Made by a program: the position numbers and the translations under genes | Part shown: positions 12,046 to 23,460 of the stretch, piece after piece | Numbering within the stretch: the stretch's first letter is position 1 | Layout of the letters: each line of letters opens with the position of its first letter | The notes under the pieces: model-generated | What the model was told of the DNA's origin: nothing | Seen by the model: only the letters and a program-made list of their open reading frames with translations | Database searches by the model: none | NCBI RefSeq assembly: GCF_030272615.1 | Contig: NC_081414.1 | Span: 332,925,427 to 332,989,426 of the forward strand | Reading direction: 5' to 3' | Length of the DNA: 64,000 bases | Source of the DNA: Cryptomeria japonica | Taxonomy: Eukaryota; Streptophyta; Pinopsida; Cupressales; Cupressaceae

Positions 12046-13250
12046 CTAGAAGAGTGTCTTCCTTTGTGGAGGTTCAATATTGCTTGGTACCTTCAAAAAT
12101 GTTCTCCTCATCATCAAGGCTTCTCCTCTCTCTGGAAGTCCATAGGAATCAAGTGAATTGACACTCTGATAATCAGTCTCTTGAACCAAATGTGTTCTCC
12201 TCTCTCCTTGGGAGATTGATCCGGTCTTCTTAGGGCACTTAGCTGTGGTATGAACTACTTGATTGTAGTTGTAGCATCTAAAAGGCTCCAAGCTTCTTCC
12301 ACAAAATCCACCTCTATGGTTGGGTCCTCTTCCTCTGAAACCCCCTCTTGTGTTACCTTTCCCATGCTGACTTTCTTGATTAGCCTCTCCTTGTGGCCTA
12401 GGAATATGTCCTCTACCATTCATAGGGCCTCTGCCTCTAAAGTTTCTTCCCCCTATACCTTTGTTATTTTGATCATCCTTTCTCTTTAGTTTCTCCTCTT
12501 CTCTTAGTGCTAGTCGAAAGCACTTGTTCACTATCTCTGGTGCTAGTATGTTGATCTCATTTTGGATACTATATTTCAATCCACTAAGATATCTTGCCAC
12601 TTTCTCTAGTTCCTCCTCATAGTGTTTGGTCCTTACTTGGTATATGTACTCACATCAAGGTCTTTTTGCCTCAAACCTTGCAACTTCTTATAAACTTGGA
12701 CTTCATAGTCTATCGGGATGAATTGCGCCTTCACTTTCACCAACATTCTATCCTTTGAGGTTATCATACCTCTACCTTCCTTCACCCTCTCACCTTGGAG
12801 GTAATTCCACCAAGTGAGAACTTCTCCTTTCATCTTGGACTTAGCAAAGATAAACTTCTTATTCTCAGGGATCTCTTTGCATTCAAAATGGTTGTTCAAT
12901 GCCTCAATCTAATCCATCACTTCTTCTGCATTAATTTTCCCACTAAACATAGGGATGTCATCTTTACTTGATGAGGATTCTCTGCCAATGGACTTTAAGA
13001 CCTCAAAAAATTCTCTCTGATCTATAGGTAACTCAACTTCCTACCTCAGGGTCTCTTCTTCTCCCCCTTGTTCTTCTTCTTCATCAAAGTCACATTCACC
13101 CTCCTTTCTTTTTGCTTTGGCCTTCTCTAACTCCCTCACTCTATTTTCAAACATCTCCTCAAACAACTTATTGATGGCATATTGAGACATACTCTTAGGA
13201 GGCATGTTTCTATCCTCTCCCTCACTTCCTTTCATGGACATACACCACAA
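12046..13250 (-). pseudogene. G1 gag with degenerate zinc knuckle
   Basis: Gag in three open pieces. The start at 13250 precedes a charged stretch (KRKEGECDFDEEEEQGG). The capsid-like core lies at 12899-12633 (MKGEVLTWWNYLQGERV) and the C-terminal basic arginine/glycine-rich segment at 12600-12046. One zinc knuckle is present but damaged: CYNYNQVVHTTAKC has Tyr in place of the second Cys. The gag frame begins 29 bases from the primer-binding site. Stops between pieces show decay. Confidence 0.82.
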
Positions 13251-13278
13251 ATCACTTTCCCCAAGCGATCAAACTCAT

Positions 13279-13290
13279 GCTCTAATACCA
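13279..13290 (-). other. G1 primer-binding site
   Basis: Minus strand TGGTATTAGAGC, 11 of 12 to the plant initiator tRNA-Met site, three bases from the LTR start at 13294. Confidence 0.8.
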
Positions 13291-13293
13291 ATA

Positions 13294-14863
13294 TGATGTA
13301 GAGCTAGGCAAAAAACTAGGTGAAAAATCTCACCTACAACTACTATGTCCAAAACAAGTTCTTTTGTTTGTTCAAGGTGTGAACAACACACCTACCAAAT
13401 ACTCAACTCACACAACAATTTGTTTGACCAAATCTATATCGGTTTAGTATCTTTCAGTGTTGGTATGATGAAAAGACTCTACCCTTGTGTGAATGGCAAA
13501 CAATCTTCTAGTACCAGAGGGATGGAAACCTATTGGATTTTGTATATTGATGGTCCAACTAACACAAAATACCCATAAGATCTGGTTATCAGATGTGTTA
13601 GGGAATACTTGTCTCACAACTGTCCTATTGTCTAGTAGCCCTACTGGTAGCCTTGTAGCCTTACTGGTTGAGTTCCCCAAACACAAATTAACAAAATTCC
13701 AAAGGAAAAGACAAAATAAAGGTATATTTAGATACCCTTTGTCTATTTACACAATTCCCTAAAGTCTTGGACTCTAACCACAAGTTGAAAGGTTTGTACC
13801 CTTACTATCCTTCCAAACCTAATTAAGCTAATTAGGCCTAATTTACAAAGCAAGTACCCCTTGTATTAGTCCCCTGACTAAATCAACACTTTTGAAAGGT
13901 GGGGTAAGGTTTTAAACCACCAAATCCAAGGTTTCAAGTCTTGATCATATCTTCTTTATCTTCTGCAAGTGATTTCCACTTCTATAGTTCAAGTAGTCAC
14001 ATAGAGATGCCCGCCTAGGGTCAATTCAATCTCTTTAGTCTTGGAGCCTCCCTACAAACCAACACCAAAATATTATGATAAAATGTCCCTTCTAACATTT
14101 TCCCCGTAGGTTGTTTCGTCCTCTAGTGAAAATGTCAGATTAAGGGCATCTTTACAATGAAACCCTAGGTGCCGACAGGGTTTGTGACCAGTCTGGTTGG
14201 ATTTGGATGGATCCGTACAACCCAATTGATAACAAACCTCAAACTTGATTCAAATGAAAGGTAAGAGACTTCCCTAACTCATCCAATTTGTTTCATACAT
14301 TCACCAACCCGCACTGATAAGAAATGAACAACAAAAACGTAGAATTTTAGAAAACCCCAAGTATATTGTATTGCTCCAAACTCCAAAACATCATCAAATT
14401 TCATTAACTTCAACAACTACACCAAAAAAAACCTAGAATCAATCCAAGTGGGAATAATATAACCTCCATAATGGTTTCCAACCACTTTTGAAACTTTGAA
14501 ACCGTTGGAGGATTAGTTATCCCTTCTTACAACATTTCGCAATGACAACAAAAGTTGTCAACTTGCACTTTTCAAATTTGGCGACTCCAAGGTGTATTCA
14601 TACTATTCCAAGGATTGGTCTAATGTTTCTAAGACCAATATTTATTTTCTTGACTCATGCCTAGACTCCTACTAACCCACATGGTCATTTATCCATGGTG
14701 TCTTATAAAATGCAACCATGGCAATGCCTTACATCAATTGGGTCTTATTGACTATCGAAAAATTCAGCCTATTCTAGATGATCATTTTCACCTCATGGGT
14801 GATATTAGGCTCTTTTAGACTTCATTCATGTCTTAATTTGTGTCATTGGTTTTTCCTGCACCA
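13294..14863 (-). repeat. G1 5' LTR (about 1570 bp)
   Basis: Begins TGATGTAGAGC beside the primer site and ends CCTGCACCA at 14863. The region 14094-14863 aligns with the truncated 3' LTR. No gene is inside; the reading frames near 13345-13760 have no recognisable content. Confidence 0.72.
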
Positions 14864-15976
14864 GTTAGTTTGCCTAATAAAGTTGCACACCAGATGACAC
14901 CAAGAGAGAATGAAGAGTTGAATAGGCAAGTGCAAGAATTACTGAAGAAAGGTTTGGTCAGAGAAAGTTTGAGTCCCTATACAGTACCAAAAATTTTAGC
15001 ACCTAACAAGAATGGAGAATGAAGGATGTGTACTGATTCTAGAGAAATAAACAAGATCACTATAAAGTATAGATTTTCTTTGCCTAGGATGGATGACATA
15101 ATGGATTGTTTGAGTGGACCCAAATACTACACAAAGATAGAATTGAAGAGTGGATATCATCATATCAGAATCAGAGAAGGAGATGAGTGGAAGATAGCAT
15201 CCAAGACAAATGAGGGGTTGTATGAATGGTTGGTGATACCTTTTAAGTTTTGAATTGACTAATGCACTAAGTACTTTCATGAGATTGATGAATGAGGTAT
15301 TGAAGAAATTCTTGGGTAATTTGGTTATTGTATATTTGGATGACATTCTGATTTTTCAGTAAGACAAAAGAGGAGCATTTTTTGCATTTAAGACAAGTTT
15401 TGAAGAGGTTGAGAGAAGAAAAGTTGTTGATAAATCTAAAGTAGTGCAGTTTCATGAAGGAAGAGTTATGCTATTTAAGATTTGTGATATCCACGAATGG
15501 ATTGAAGATGGACCCTGAAAAAGATAAAAGTAATAGTTTAATGGCCTACACCGGAAAGCATTGTAGAGGTAAGATCATTTCATGGATTGGCTAGTTTCTA
15601 CCAGAAGTTTATCAAAAATTTTAGTTTAGTTTTTAACCCTATGATTGAGACAATGAGGGGAGATAGGAAAGAATTCAAGTGGACAACCAGAGGAAATAAG
15701 AGTTTTTAGTTGTTGAAGTAGAAGGTGACTAAGAAACCTGTGTAAGATTTACCGGATTTCAACAAAGTATTTCAAGTAGATTGTGATGCAAGTGGGAATG
15801 CAATTGGAGCCATGTTAAGTCAGGAAGGAAGAGTAGTAGCTTATTTCAATGAAAAGTTGAATGATGCAAGAAGGAGATATTCAATGTATGATCAGGAATT
15901 TTATGCCATACTTCAAGCCTTGAAGAAGTGGAGACATTACTTGTTGCCTAAAGAGTTTGTGTTGTATATTGATCAT
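14864..15976 (+). pseudogene. Chromovirus G2 RT and RNase H (5' fragment)
   Basis: Second gypsy chromovirus, plus strand. RT begins at SLPNKVAHQMTPRENEEL and shows LSPYTVPKILAPNKNG, a nonsense codon at 15020-15022, [28 protein letters not shown] and a YLDDIL box (about 15331-15348) reached after a frameshift near 15252. RNase H follows at about 15770-15976 ([25 protein letters not shown]) and is cut after FVLYID by insertion of E1 at 15976/15977. Gag and protease are missing, since the left side is occupied by G1. Many TGG/CAG codons have become stops, as expected for cytosine-methylated dead copies. Confidence 0.86.
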
Positions 15977-17102
15977 TGTTAGGACCTGGAGGCAACTAAG
16001 AGGGGGGGTGAATCAATTGTCTATTAATTTCAACCCAAATATAACTTAATCAAACTTGATGCATAATACCGGTAAACCAAACTTAATTTTGAATGACAGT
16101 TTAACAGTTAATAATAGTACCACTGAAGCTTAATGCATGAAACAGAAAGAGAAACAACATCCACAACACATAACACAGATATTTGTACGTGGAAACCCTA
16201 TAAGGGGAAAAACCATGGTGAGAAACCTTACCCACAATCAGATGATACTACTACAGATAATATGTGTGTACAAACTAGGTCTACACATGCAAAAAGGCCA
16301 ACTGCCTACTCAAATGGGAGTCACAATGACTACAGTAGGATGGTTAAATCCTAGATAATGTACTGCTCAAAATAGCATCTTCATATGCTGGATTTAGTAT
16401 CAGTTAAGCTCTGATTGTCTTCTTCAAACCTTCCTTGAATCTTCAAATGATGTCTGTGTGAGTAGCTCTGCTTATATTCACATATACTTAATATCACAAC
16501 CTTATAATACCTTATTTCATCTCCTATATCAATCTCACAATTGGTATCTTACATATATACCAAAACCTAAGACCAAATGTGTAGGACATCTCACTAAGAA
16601 TATTATAATTAAATCAATTACAAATGAATCAATATGTGATGCATCATGTCAGCTCAATGCATTTACAATAATAACCAATCAATAAATCATCTCCATAATG
16701 TGTCGTGTTGATCTGGAATAGATAACACTTGCCAGTCCATAACCTAGATCCATTTGTCGGTAACAACAAATATGTCAACCCAATTAGACCAATAACAAAA
16801 TCATCAAAACAAGTGTCCAAACCATGTCTTTGACATAACCAAGTGATCTCCAGATGATTACAAATCATCATCAGTGCCGATGAATAATATAACCTGCTAG
16901 TGAACCGGATTCCAGTGACTATGCATAGTTCACTGAACATGCCGGTGAACATAATGTGCCAGTTCAACATAACCAAATATCTCCAAAAAGATAAGTGCTA
17001 ATAAGTGTTGACATCAATGACAAAACCAATGCATAGATGGCAACACAAGATGAAAAAACATCTAAGTGCCAAATTCAGAATGCCAAAATCCAAAAACCAA
17101 CA
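15977..17102 (-). repeat. E1 3' LTR
   Basis: TGTTAGGACC start, AACCAACA end. It has the GAGGGGGGGTGAATC block at 16000, CGTGGAAACCC...GGGGAAAAACCATGG at 16189-16220, and a minus-strand TATA-like TATATATG near 16553-16562. The inner end could instead be the TAACA at 17144, followed by a pyrimidine tract (PPT on the minus strand). Confidence 0.78.
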
Positions 17103-17383
17103 ATCTCCAGAAATCAATACCAGAAATCAAAATACAGAGAGTAACAATCTCTCCCCCAATGAATAATCTCTCCAAAGGATAAGGTGTTTTTCCATAGATA
17201 TCTCTCCCCCTTTGACATCAAATGCCAAAGCAATACAAAAACTAGATACAACCAGTTCATAGAACCAATTACAAATACCAACTTATCTAACTACTCCCCC
17301 TAAGATTTAGCTCACCTCCATCAAAGCCAGAAAAAAAGGTTTCTCTATCAATTTCTGTCGATTTGATGCCAATCTCCAATTGT

Positions 17384-17703
17384 CTAATTCTCTACCGGTG
17401 AGGTTATTACCCCAAGCTGCTCTCTGAGATATTCAAAGGCTTCTTCAGGTAAAGGCTTTGTAAAGATATCTGTAATCTACTCTTTAGTATTCACATAAAC
17501 CAATTTCACTTCATTTGCTTCAACATTCTCTTTCAAAAAATTGCATTTGATGGAAACATGTTTTAGTTTTATAGTGAAATACCGAATTCTTTGATATATC
17601 AATTATTGCTAAATTATCACAATAGATGATTATAGGTTCTTTGCATTTAACCTTTATGTCCTTCAACATTTTCTTAATCCATAATACCTGAGTATAATTA
17701 GTT
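17384..17703 (-). pseudogene. E1 pol C-terminus (RNase H end)
   Basis: The terminal part of the copia RNase H: WIKKMLKDIKVKCKEP, YCDNLAIIDISKN and, after a frameshift near 17520, ITDIFTKPLPEEAFEYLREQLGV, ending at the stop 17384-17386. The DN pair is the conserved RNase H Asp region and TKPL is the usual copia C-terminal signature. It is separated from the rest of RNase H by the LINE insertion. Confidence 0.82.
17688..17703. repeat. LINE target-site duplication, left copy
   Basis: CTGAGTATAATTAGTT matches 20681-20696 at 15 of 16 bases. Confidence 0.8.
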
Positions 17704-17994
17704 TTTGATAATAAAAGTAGCCAAAAATGAGGGGGCTGACCCATGGGTACAATTAGGAGAATAATGGAAGGACCATTGTCCACAGACAATCAGCACAGAA
17801 GCAGCCTTTTACCAATATCAAAAACAAAAACCATCATACGAGAGTTTATTAGCAATAAAATATTACCAGCTAGCGTATACTTCCAGTGCCACGCAGGGCT
17901 ATAAGCATTAAAATAAAAACATAAGCCGAAACTAGACCTATCTAGCTTACTACACTGCATAGACAAAAAACTTCTCCACATGTAGATAGTTAAT

Positions 17995-19600
17995 TCTTTT
18001 TCCCACAGCTCTTCTTAGGGAGAAGCTTCTTCACCCATTCCTTAGTGAGGAACTTGAACAGGCCTTTAAAGTCCTCATCCTCCTTGGCTTTTCCTTTGTC
18101 TGCGCTATCCTATAAATGGCACAGAGTAGTGCCTGAGCATCTCATGACATTCAGAGTGAATTTAGACACATTGTGCATCTTAGACTTCGTCGCCTCTAGT
18201 CTGCTGGTAATCACCTACATGGTGTCAGAGAGGGCTTTTATCTTTTCTTCCTTCACACTACTGGTCTCTTCAACAACCATCACTTTCTCAATCCTGAAGG
18301 TCGGGGATGGGCAATTGGTAGGTTACAGGCTCATAGAGGCAGTCGGACTATCGAAAAACATGGGTTGAGCTCATAGAAAGGGGGGAATGTTTGTGCTAGG
18401 CCTAGGGGGTTTTATCAGTCAGAATGGAGTTTCCTGTGTCATGCAAGGAGGAGGGGTCTCTTAGGGATTTATCAGAGGGTTTAGAGGCCAATCTGGTAGA
18501 GCGGCAGGGCGTGTTGGCGTCTTCGGTAAAGTCTGGGTCCGAATCAATTTCTTGGATTTTAACTTTTTTAGGGGTTTTGACCTACTCTGGGGAGTGATTC
18601 TTGGTTTTCTTACTGGAGGAGCCAAGTTCCATGCCACAGGGGCTTGAATCATTAATGGCCAGAGGTTGGGTCAAGGGGCCAATATTCTGCACAGAAATGG
18701 AATGGGGCAGGTAGAGGGCGAGGTGGAAGTTGAACAGGTAGAGCATAAGGCCCTGGTGCAGGATAGGAAAGTATTTTCCTTTCTTTTTGGCTTGAGCTAT
18801 ATCTTTAATGTTAGCATCCATCAAGTGCAACAAAAAGAATGGAATGGAAATGAGGTCTTTGTTCCTCAAATGGTTCAGGAAGGGGAGGTGGTAATTGTAA
18901 AAAATGCCATACCTTCCTTCGAGCGTAAAGTACTTCATCACAATGTAGCAGACTTCGTCCCAAGGGTGCGGGAGTTCCTCTCTATTAAAGCCTCCAGTCC
19001 TCTTGACAGGATTCTTGTCGTGGTGAAAAACTGGTTAAGGCTGGTAGAGTCTGCAATGTGGCTCTATTTTTTCCATTCCTGCCCTCCATTGAGAGGCCCG
19101 TAGCCTGGGCTATGACCTCTTCATTAATTTCGAAGGATATTCCTCCCACAATCACCCTTCTATCCTCCCAGGAGGACACAAATTGTTTAGAGAGTCTCTC
19201 GTCATTGCCCTTCATGTTCTCCATAAATTTGTCAATGCCTCCTTTGGTGCACACAAACCAGGCTGTAGGTTTGGCTTTGAACTCCTCAACTTTGTTGGGT
19301 TCTAGCTTGAGCCTATCCCCCCCATTTTAGAATCCTCTAGCTTCACAGTTTGAAAATAACAGAAAGCCAGAATGCAGAGCCGAAGCAAACTCAAAATGAA
19401 ATGGTTAGGGAAAATGTGCCAGACTTGGGTTAAATGGTTGTAATAATCATAGTGATTATTAACCTTTAAGGTCTCATATATATCACTAGCTTGAAATCTA
19501 CTCGGAGCATGCGAGCCATCACTCGGGCCAATGTGAGTTGACAGCTCCTTAGTGTTGCCTTTTCCGTTGCCAGTTGGCACCATCTGAGTCATAAATGGAT
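17995..19600 (-). pseudogene. GLP-domain protein frame downstream of LINE RNase H
   Basis: Function unknown. A decayed frame of about 500 codons. At about 19180-19105 it reads VIVGGISFEINEEVIAQATGLS, resembling the ITKEAVKVVTGLP block of the F2 protein. At 18941-18700 the text (MKYFTLEGRYGIFYNYHLPFLNHLRNK in parts, then KGKYFPILHQGLMLYLFNF) matches the later part of the same domain, where F2 has GTFRFGNLLVCLMLHI. A serine/lysine/proline-rich stretch follows (18650-18461). Last come a helix-forming segment (SSVKEEKIKALSDTM near 18260-18210) and a lysine-rich end (WVKKLLPKKSCGKK) with a stop near 17995. Frameshifts and stops are present. Whether it belongs to the LINE or is a captured piece is open. 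Confidence 0.55.
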
Positions 19601-19849
19601 GGTAATCATTCTTGATGTCAGTCCTTTCTTTATAAATTCATCCCTTGTGGTAGTGATGACTCCGCATATCTCTGCTATGTGTCCTTTTTTGGTAGAAATT
19701 GGCGGGATCTCCACACCAATTTGAAAAAATTAACATATTTTCCTTCATCATTGGGAGGAAGGGTTAGTCCTTTCCTGGCATAAGGTTTTTTCCTTAACTT
19801 TGATTGGTAGCATATTGGAGTTCCTCTAGCATCGTAAGCCCATCGTAAG

Positions 19850-20680
19850 CCTTCCTTCAGCCGCCATGGAATCCACTGCTCTATTTCCTTCTCAGAAGAT
19901 GTGGTCTATGGTGAAGTCCTCCATTTTGACCATCAAGTGCCTGATATCCCTTAGAATGGGTTCCACTTTCCACCTAGCTGAAGCCTTCCCTTTGATAGAG
20001 TCAATAATAACTTTAGAGTCTCCTTCAATTTCCAGATGCTTTATTCCTATGTTGTTAGCCATTTTCAGCCCCCAGAGGAGGGCCATTCCCTCAGTTTGGG
20101 TGACCGATCTTTCACCGAGGTTGCCAGCATAGGCTGGAATCATGTCCCCTAGATGATCCCTGATGAATCCACCATCAGCCTGACTATTGCATTGAGCAGA
20201 GCCATCAAAATTCAATTTAAACCAGTGAATTCTGGGGGGAGACCACCTAGTCATCTGTCTTTTTCTTGGTGTTGTTGTTGAAATGGTCGAATCCAAGGGG
20301 GAGCTTCCAACCTTGAGTGATCTTCTTATTCATCTCATTAGGAGGATAAGGTAGGATTTTCCATTTTGTGCTTCTATATTCTCCGATATCAACTTGAAGT
20401 AGGTGAGGGAAATAGAGTCCAGAGGGGTCACAGTGTCTCTAAAAATTCTGTTGTTTCTCTCCTTCCACAAAGCCCAGCAGACATGAGGAGGAATTTGTTT
20501 CCAAAGTTGAATGATGAGGGGATGATGGGAAGGGGGGTCCAATCAAACACAAAGTTTTTTATATTCTTGTGGAAGACCCAACACAGACCACATTTCTGAA
20601 GCGTGATAGACCAAATGTGAGCCGCAAAGGGAAAAAGAATAAAAAGGTGCTCAATAGATTCCTCATCCTTTTTACATAAG
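19850..20680 (-). pseudogene. LINE RT zinc-binding region and RNase H
   Basis: The right end encodes LCKKDEESIEHLFILFPFA, the plant LINE zinc-binding region that follows RT. Then comes WALWKERNNRIFRDT at about 20470-20420, a typical text of plant LINE ORF2. RNase H of the RVT_3 type follows (20296-19892): WFKLNFDGSAQCNSQADGGF with the first Asp, TQTEGMALLWGLKMA with Glu, EGDSKVIIDSIKG with Asp, and FTIDHIF followed by a stop then EGNRAVDSMA. Catalytic residues are mostly present, but stops break the frame. It was truncated at its 5' side on insertion. Confidence 0.82.
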
Positions 20681-20696
20681 CTGAGTACAATTAGTT
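20681..20696. repeat. LINE target-site duplication, right copy
   Basis: CTGAGTACAATTAGTT matches the left copy with one C/T difference. Confidence 0.8.
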
Positions 20697-22057
20697 ATTG
20701 CTGCAACATATTCTGATTCTGCTATTGATAATGATGTACAACTCTATTTCTTGCTCAACCATGAAATCAATCTGATACCAAGAAAGAATGCCCTACCGGT
20801 CTCGCTCTTTCTATCATCTACATCTCTTGCCCAATTTGTATCTGTGTATGCACATAAATCAAAATTTTCATCTTTAGGATACCATAAACCAAGATTTGTT
20901 GTGCCTTGTAGATACTGGAAAATCCTTTTCACTGCTGATTCATGATTGTCCTTGGGATTACTCTGAAATATTGAAACAATACATTCTACATTCATAATAT
21001 CAGGTCTTGGTTGTGTCAAATATAGTAAACCTCCAATCATAGACTTATATCTTGTCGGATTAATAGGGACTAAATCATCCTTCAGTGATAGTTTATCAGT
21101 TGTAGTCATAGGAGTACTTACTAGTTTAGATTTTTCCATACCAAATTTCTTTAGTGGTTCCTTCAAGTACTTTGATTGACATATGAATATACCTTTATCA
21201 GTCTATGAAATCTGCAATCTTAAAAAGAATTTTATCTCCCCAATCATAGACATTTCAAATTCTTCCTGCATCTTATTAGCAAAATCCTTACACAGTCCAT
21301 CTTCTCCTCCAAAAATGATATCATCAACAAAAACTTCAATAACCAAGATGTCATCATTAGTCACTTTGAAATATAAGTTTATGTCAGCATTACCTTTAGT
21401 GTAGCCAAGATTTAAAAGACATCTGTCCAATCTAGCATACCAAGCTCTAGGAGCTTGATTCAATCCATATAAATATTTTCTTAACTTGCAAACCATATCT
21501 TTGTCAATTTTTAAAGAAAATCCATCAGGTTGTTCAATGTAAACTTCCTCTTCAAGATCACCATTCAGAAATGCACATTTAACATCCATTTGATATACTT
21601 TATAGTTCTTGTGTGCTGTAAATGCAAGAAATAGTCTGATCGCCTCAATTATAGCTACCAGTGCAAAGGTTTCATTGTAATCAATTCCCTCTTTCTGTGA
21701 ATATCCCTTACACACTAATCTTGCTTTGTGTATGATTACCTTACCATCTTCATTAAGTTTCTTTCTAAATACCCATTTAGGTCCAATTACATTTTTATTT
21801 TTAGGCCAAGGAACCAATGTCCATGTATTATTCTTTTCAATTTGTTCCAATTCATCTTCCATAGCTTTAATCCAATGTTTATCTTCACATGCCTCAATGA
21901 CAGATGCTGGTTCAATTTGAGAAATTAAACATACCTCTTCATTTGCCAGTCTTCCTCTTGTCATATCTCCTTGATACTTATTCCCAATTATCTCACTTTC
22001 AAAGTGATTCAATCTTACATACCTGGGTGTGTTCACTTGCTGTTGTTCTTTAGTCAC
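20697..22057 (-). pseudogene. E1 reverse transcriptase and RNase H N-part
   Basis: Copia RT and start of RNase H. From 22057: [89 protein letters not shown] and [10 protein letters not shown], where VDD is the copia form of the catalytic box. The downstream segment (21166-20744) carries YKSMIGGLLYLTQPRPDI, KRIFQYLQGT and RKSETGRAFFLG, the RNase H/linker region. There is a stop between the two near 21200. YNETFALVA has Leu-Val where APVA is usual. RNase H is interrupted by the LINE at 20697. Confidence 0.88.
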
Positions 22058-22202
22058 TGTGGAATTCTTTGATGATGCCAGTGTGACTGGATCTACATTC
22101 TGTACCAGTGCACTCAGTGTAGGTTCATTTATGATAATCTCAATTGCCAGTTCAGATTCTACAATCTGGAATTGCCTCTGAACTATTCATCTATCTTCAC
22201 AT
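22058..22202 (-). other. E1 linker between integrase and RT
   Basis: Decayed sequence between the two domains. No conserved motif is seen. Confidence 0.35.
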
Positions 22203-22875
22203 TTACACTCTCAATGATTTTCTACAATCTTTTATTAAAACATCTATATGCCTTGCTCTTAGATGAATAACCAAGAAATATTCCTCCATAACTTCTAAGA
22301 TCAAATTTACCAACATACTCATCTCTCCTAATATAACATTTTCTTCCAAATATTTTGAAATATTTAAGAGTAGGAGTATTACCAAACCATAGTTCATGAG
22401 GGGTCTTACCGGTTTCACCTTTGATGTGAACTCTATTCAATGTGTAAACCGTTGTATTCATTGCTTCTCTACAATACATATGAGGTAGGTTTGCTTCTGA
22501 TATCATGCTTCTAGCTGCATCCAGAATTGTTCTGTTCTTCCTTTCCACAACTCAATTCTGTTGGGGTGTCTGAGGTGTTGATAGTTGTCTTCTAATTCCA
22601 TTCACTTCACAGAATGTATTAAATTCCTTAGATGTGAATTCACCTCCTTGATCTGATCTTAAACATTTAATTTTCTTACTAGTTTCATTCTCTACCATTA
22701 CCTTGAATAATTTGAATTTCCCAAAAGCTTCCGATTTCTCCCTAAGAAAAGTAACCCAACACATTCTAGAATAAGCATCAATGATTAGCATTAAGTATCT
22801 ATCTCCCTATAGACTTCTAGTTCTTGTTGGACCACATAAATCAGTATGAATTAAGTCAAGAACATTATTGGATTT
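22203..22875 (-). pseudogene. E1 integrase
   Basis: Copia integrase. Core at 22791-22552: LIIDAYSRMCWVTFLREKSEA with the first catalytic Asp, then CLRSDQGGEFTSKEF with the second Asp, and QLSTPQTPQQN followed by a stop. The next frame (22548-22222) has ERKNRTILDAARSM with the catalytic Glu, AVYTLNRV-type text (TVYTLNRVHIKGETGKTPHELW), KYFKIFGRKCY and GIFLGYSSKSKAYR. The order integrase before RT identifies Ty1/copia. Confidence 0.88.
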
Positions 22876-23460
22876 CTATGGAATACTCTTAAAAGTTGTT
22901 CTAACTTGCTTTCCAAATTGACATTCCTTACATATTAGATTGTGAGGTTTTACAATCTTAGGTAAATACCTTACTACCTTAGTTGTACTGATCTTTACAA
23001 TACAATCAAAATTTACATGAAAAAGTCTCTTATGCCATAACCAACTTTCATCAATGTGTGCAATCAAGCATGTCTTCTCATTGTTATTCAAATGAAAGAT
23101 ATTACCTCTAGTTTGATTACCGGTTGCAATTTCCAAACCAGTTATATTCATAATTTTGCATGTACCATTCTTGAATTGTAATTGAAATCCCTTTTCAACT
23201 AATAGACCAACACTTAAAATATTGTGCTTCAAACCTTCAACATAATAAACATTGTCAATATTGTTCTTACCATCAAAATATATAGTGCCTTTTCCTTTGA
23301 TCAAACAAGCTTTATCATCCCCAAATCTTACTAGACCTCCATTGTATTCCTGAAAAGTTAAGAATTTACTTTTATCACTAGTCATATGATGTGAACATCC
23401 GTAATATATAATCCATTCACCCTTTTCTTCAAATCTAGCTACCAGGGCCTACTCTACTGG
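22876..23460 (-). pseudogene. E1 protease and GAG-pre-integrase region
   Basis: The segment opens with the C-side of the protease (HHMTSDKSKF after a decayed active site), followed by FGDDKACLIKGKGTI, NVYYVEGLKHNILSVGLL and the pre-integrase zinc region (WLWHKRLFHVNFD, CKECQFGKQVR). The His and Cys ligands of the H2C2 finger are visible. The catalytic DSG of the protease lies in the broken stretch at 23390-23450. Confidence 0.82.

Larger units (their letters stand above)
7600..14863 (-). mobile_element. Chromovirus G1 (Ty3/gypsy), minus strand
   Basis: Chromodomain-bearing gypsy element in the order 5' LTR (13294-14863), initiator tRNA-Met primer site (13279-13290), gag, protease, RT, RNase H, integrase with chromodomain, 3' LTR (7600-8345). 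The LTRs are alignable over about 740 bp at very roughly 88 percent identity by eye, and the 3' LTR lacks its distal 800 bp. Several stops and frameshifts make it non-functional. Its right end abuts the RT-coding part of G2 at 14863/14864, so it probably inserted into G2, but the left flank is lost and no target duplication can be checked. Confidence 0.85.
17704..20680 (-). mobile_element. 5'-truncated LINE with extra downstream frame
   Basis: A 2977-bp insertion bounded by a 16-bp near-perfect target duplication, as expected for target-primed LINE insertion and unlike the 5-bp LTR duplications elsewhere here. In element sense it begins mid-way in the zinc-binding region of the RT protein (right end), continues into RNase H, then a second long decayed frame (about 19600-17995), and ends in a short A-run at 17704-17708. 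RT and endonuclease are absent because of 5' truncation. Confidence 0.72.

Noticed and set aside
13345-13762. Overlapping short frames on both strands
   Set aside because: They lie inside the G1 5' LTR and have no recognisable content.
16644-16976. Open frame of about 110 codons, with a similar one at 45119-45451
   Set aside because: Both lie at the same place in the two E1 LTR copies; similarity reflects LTR duplication, and no domain or start context supports a gene.
18666-19103. 145-codon plus-strand frame
   Set aside because: It is the shadow of the minus-strand GLP frame, which has recognisable homology to F2.
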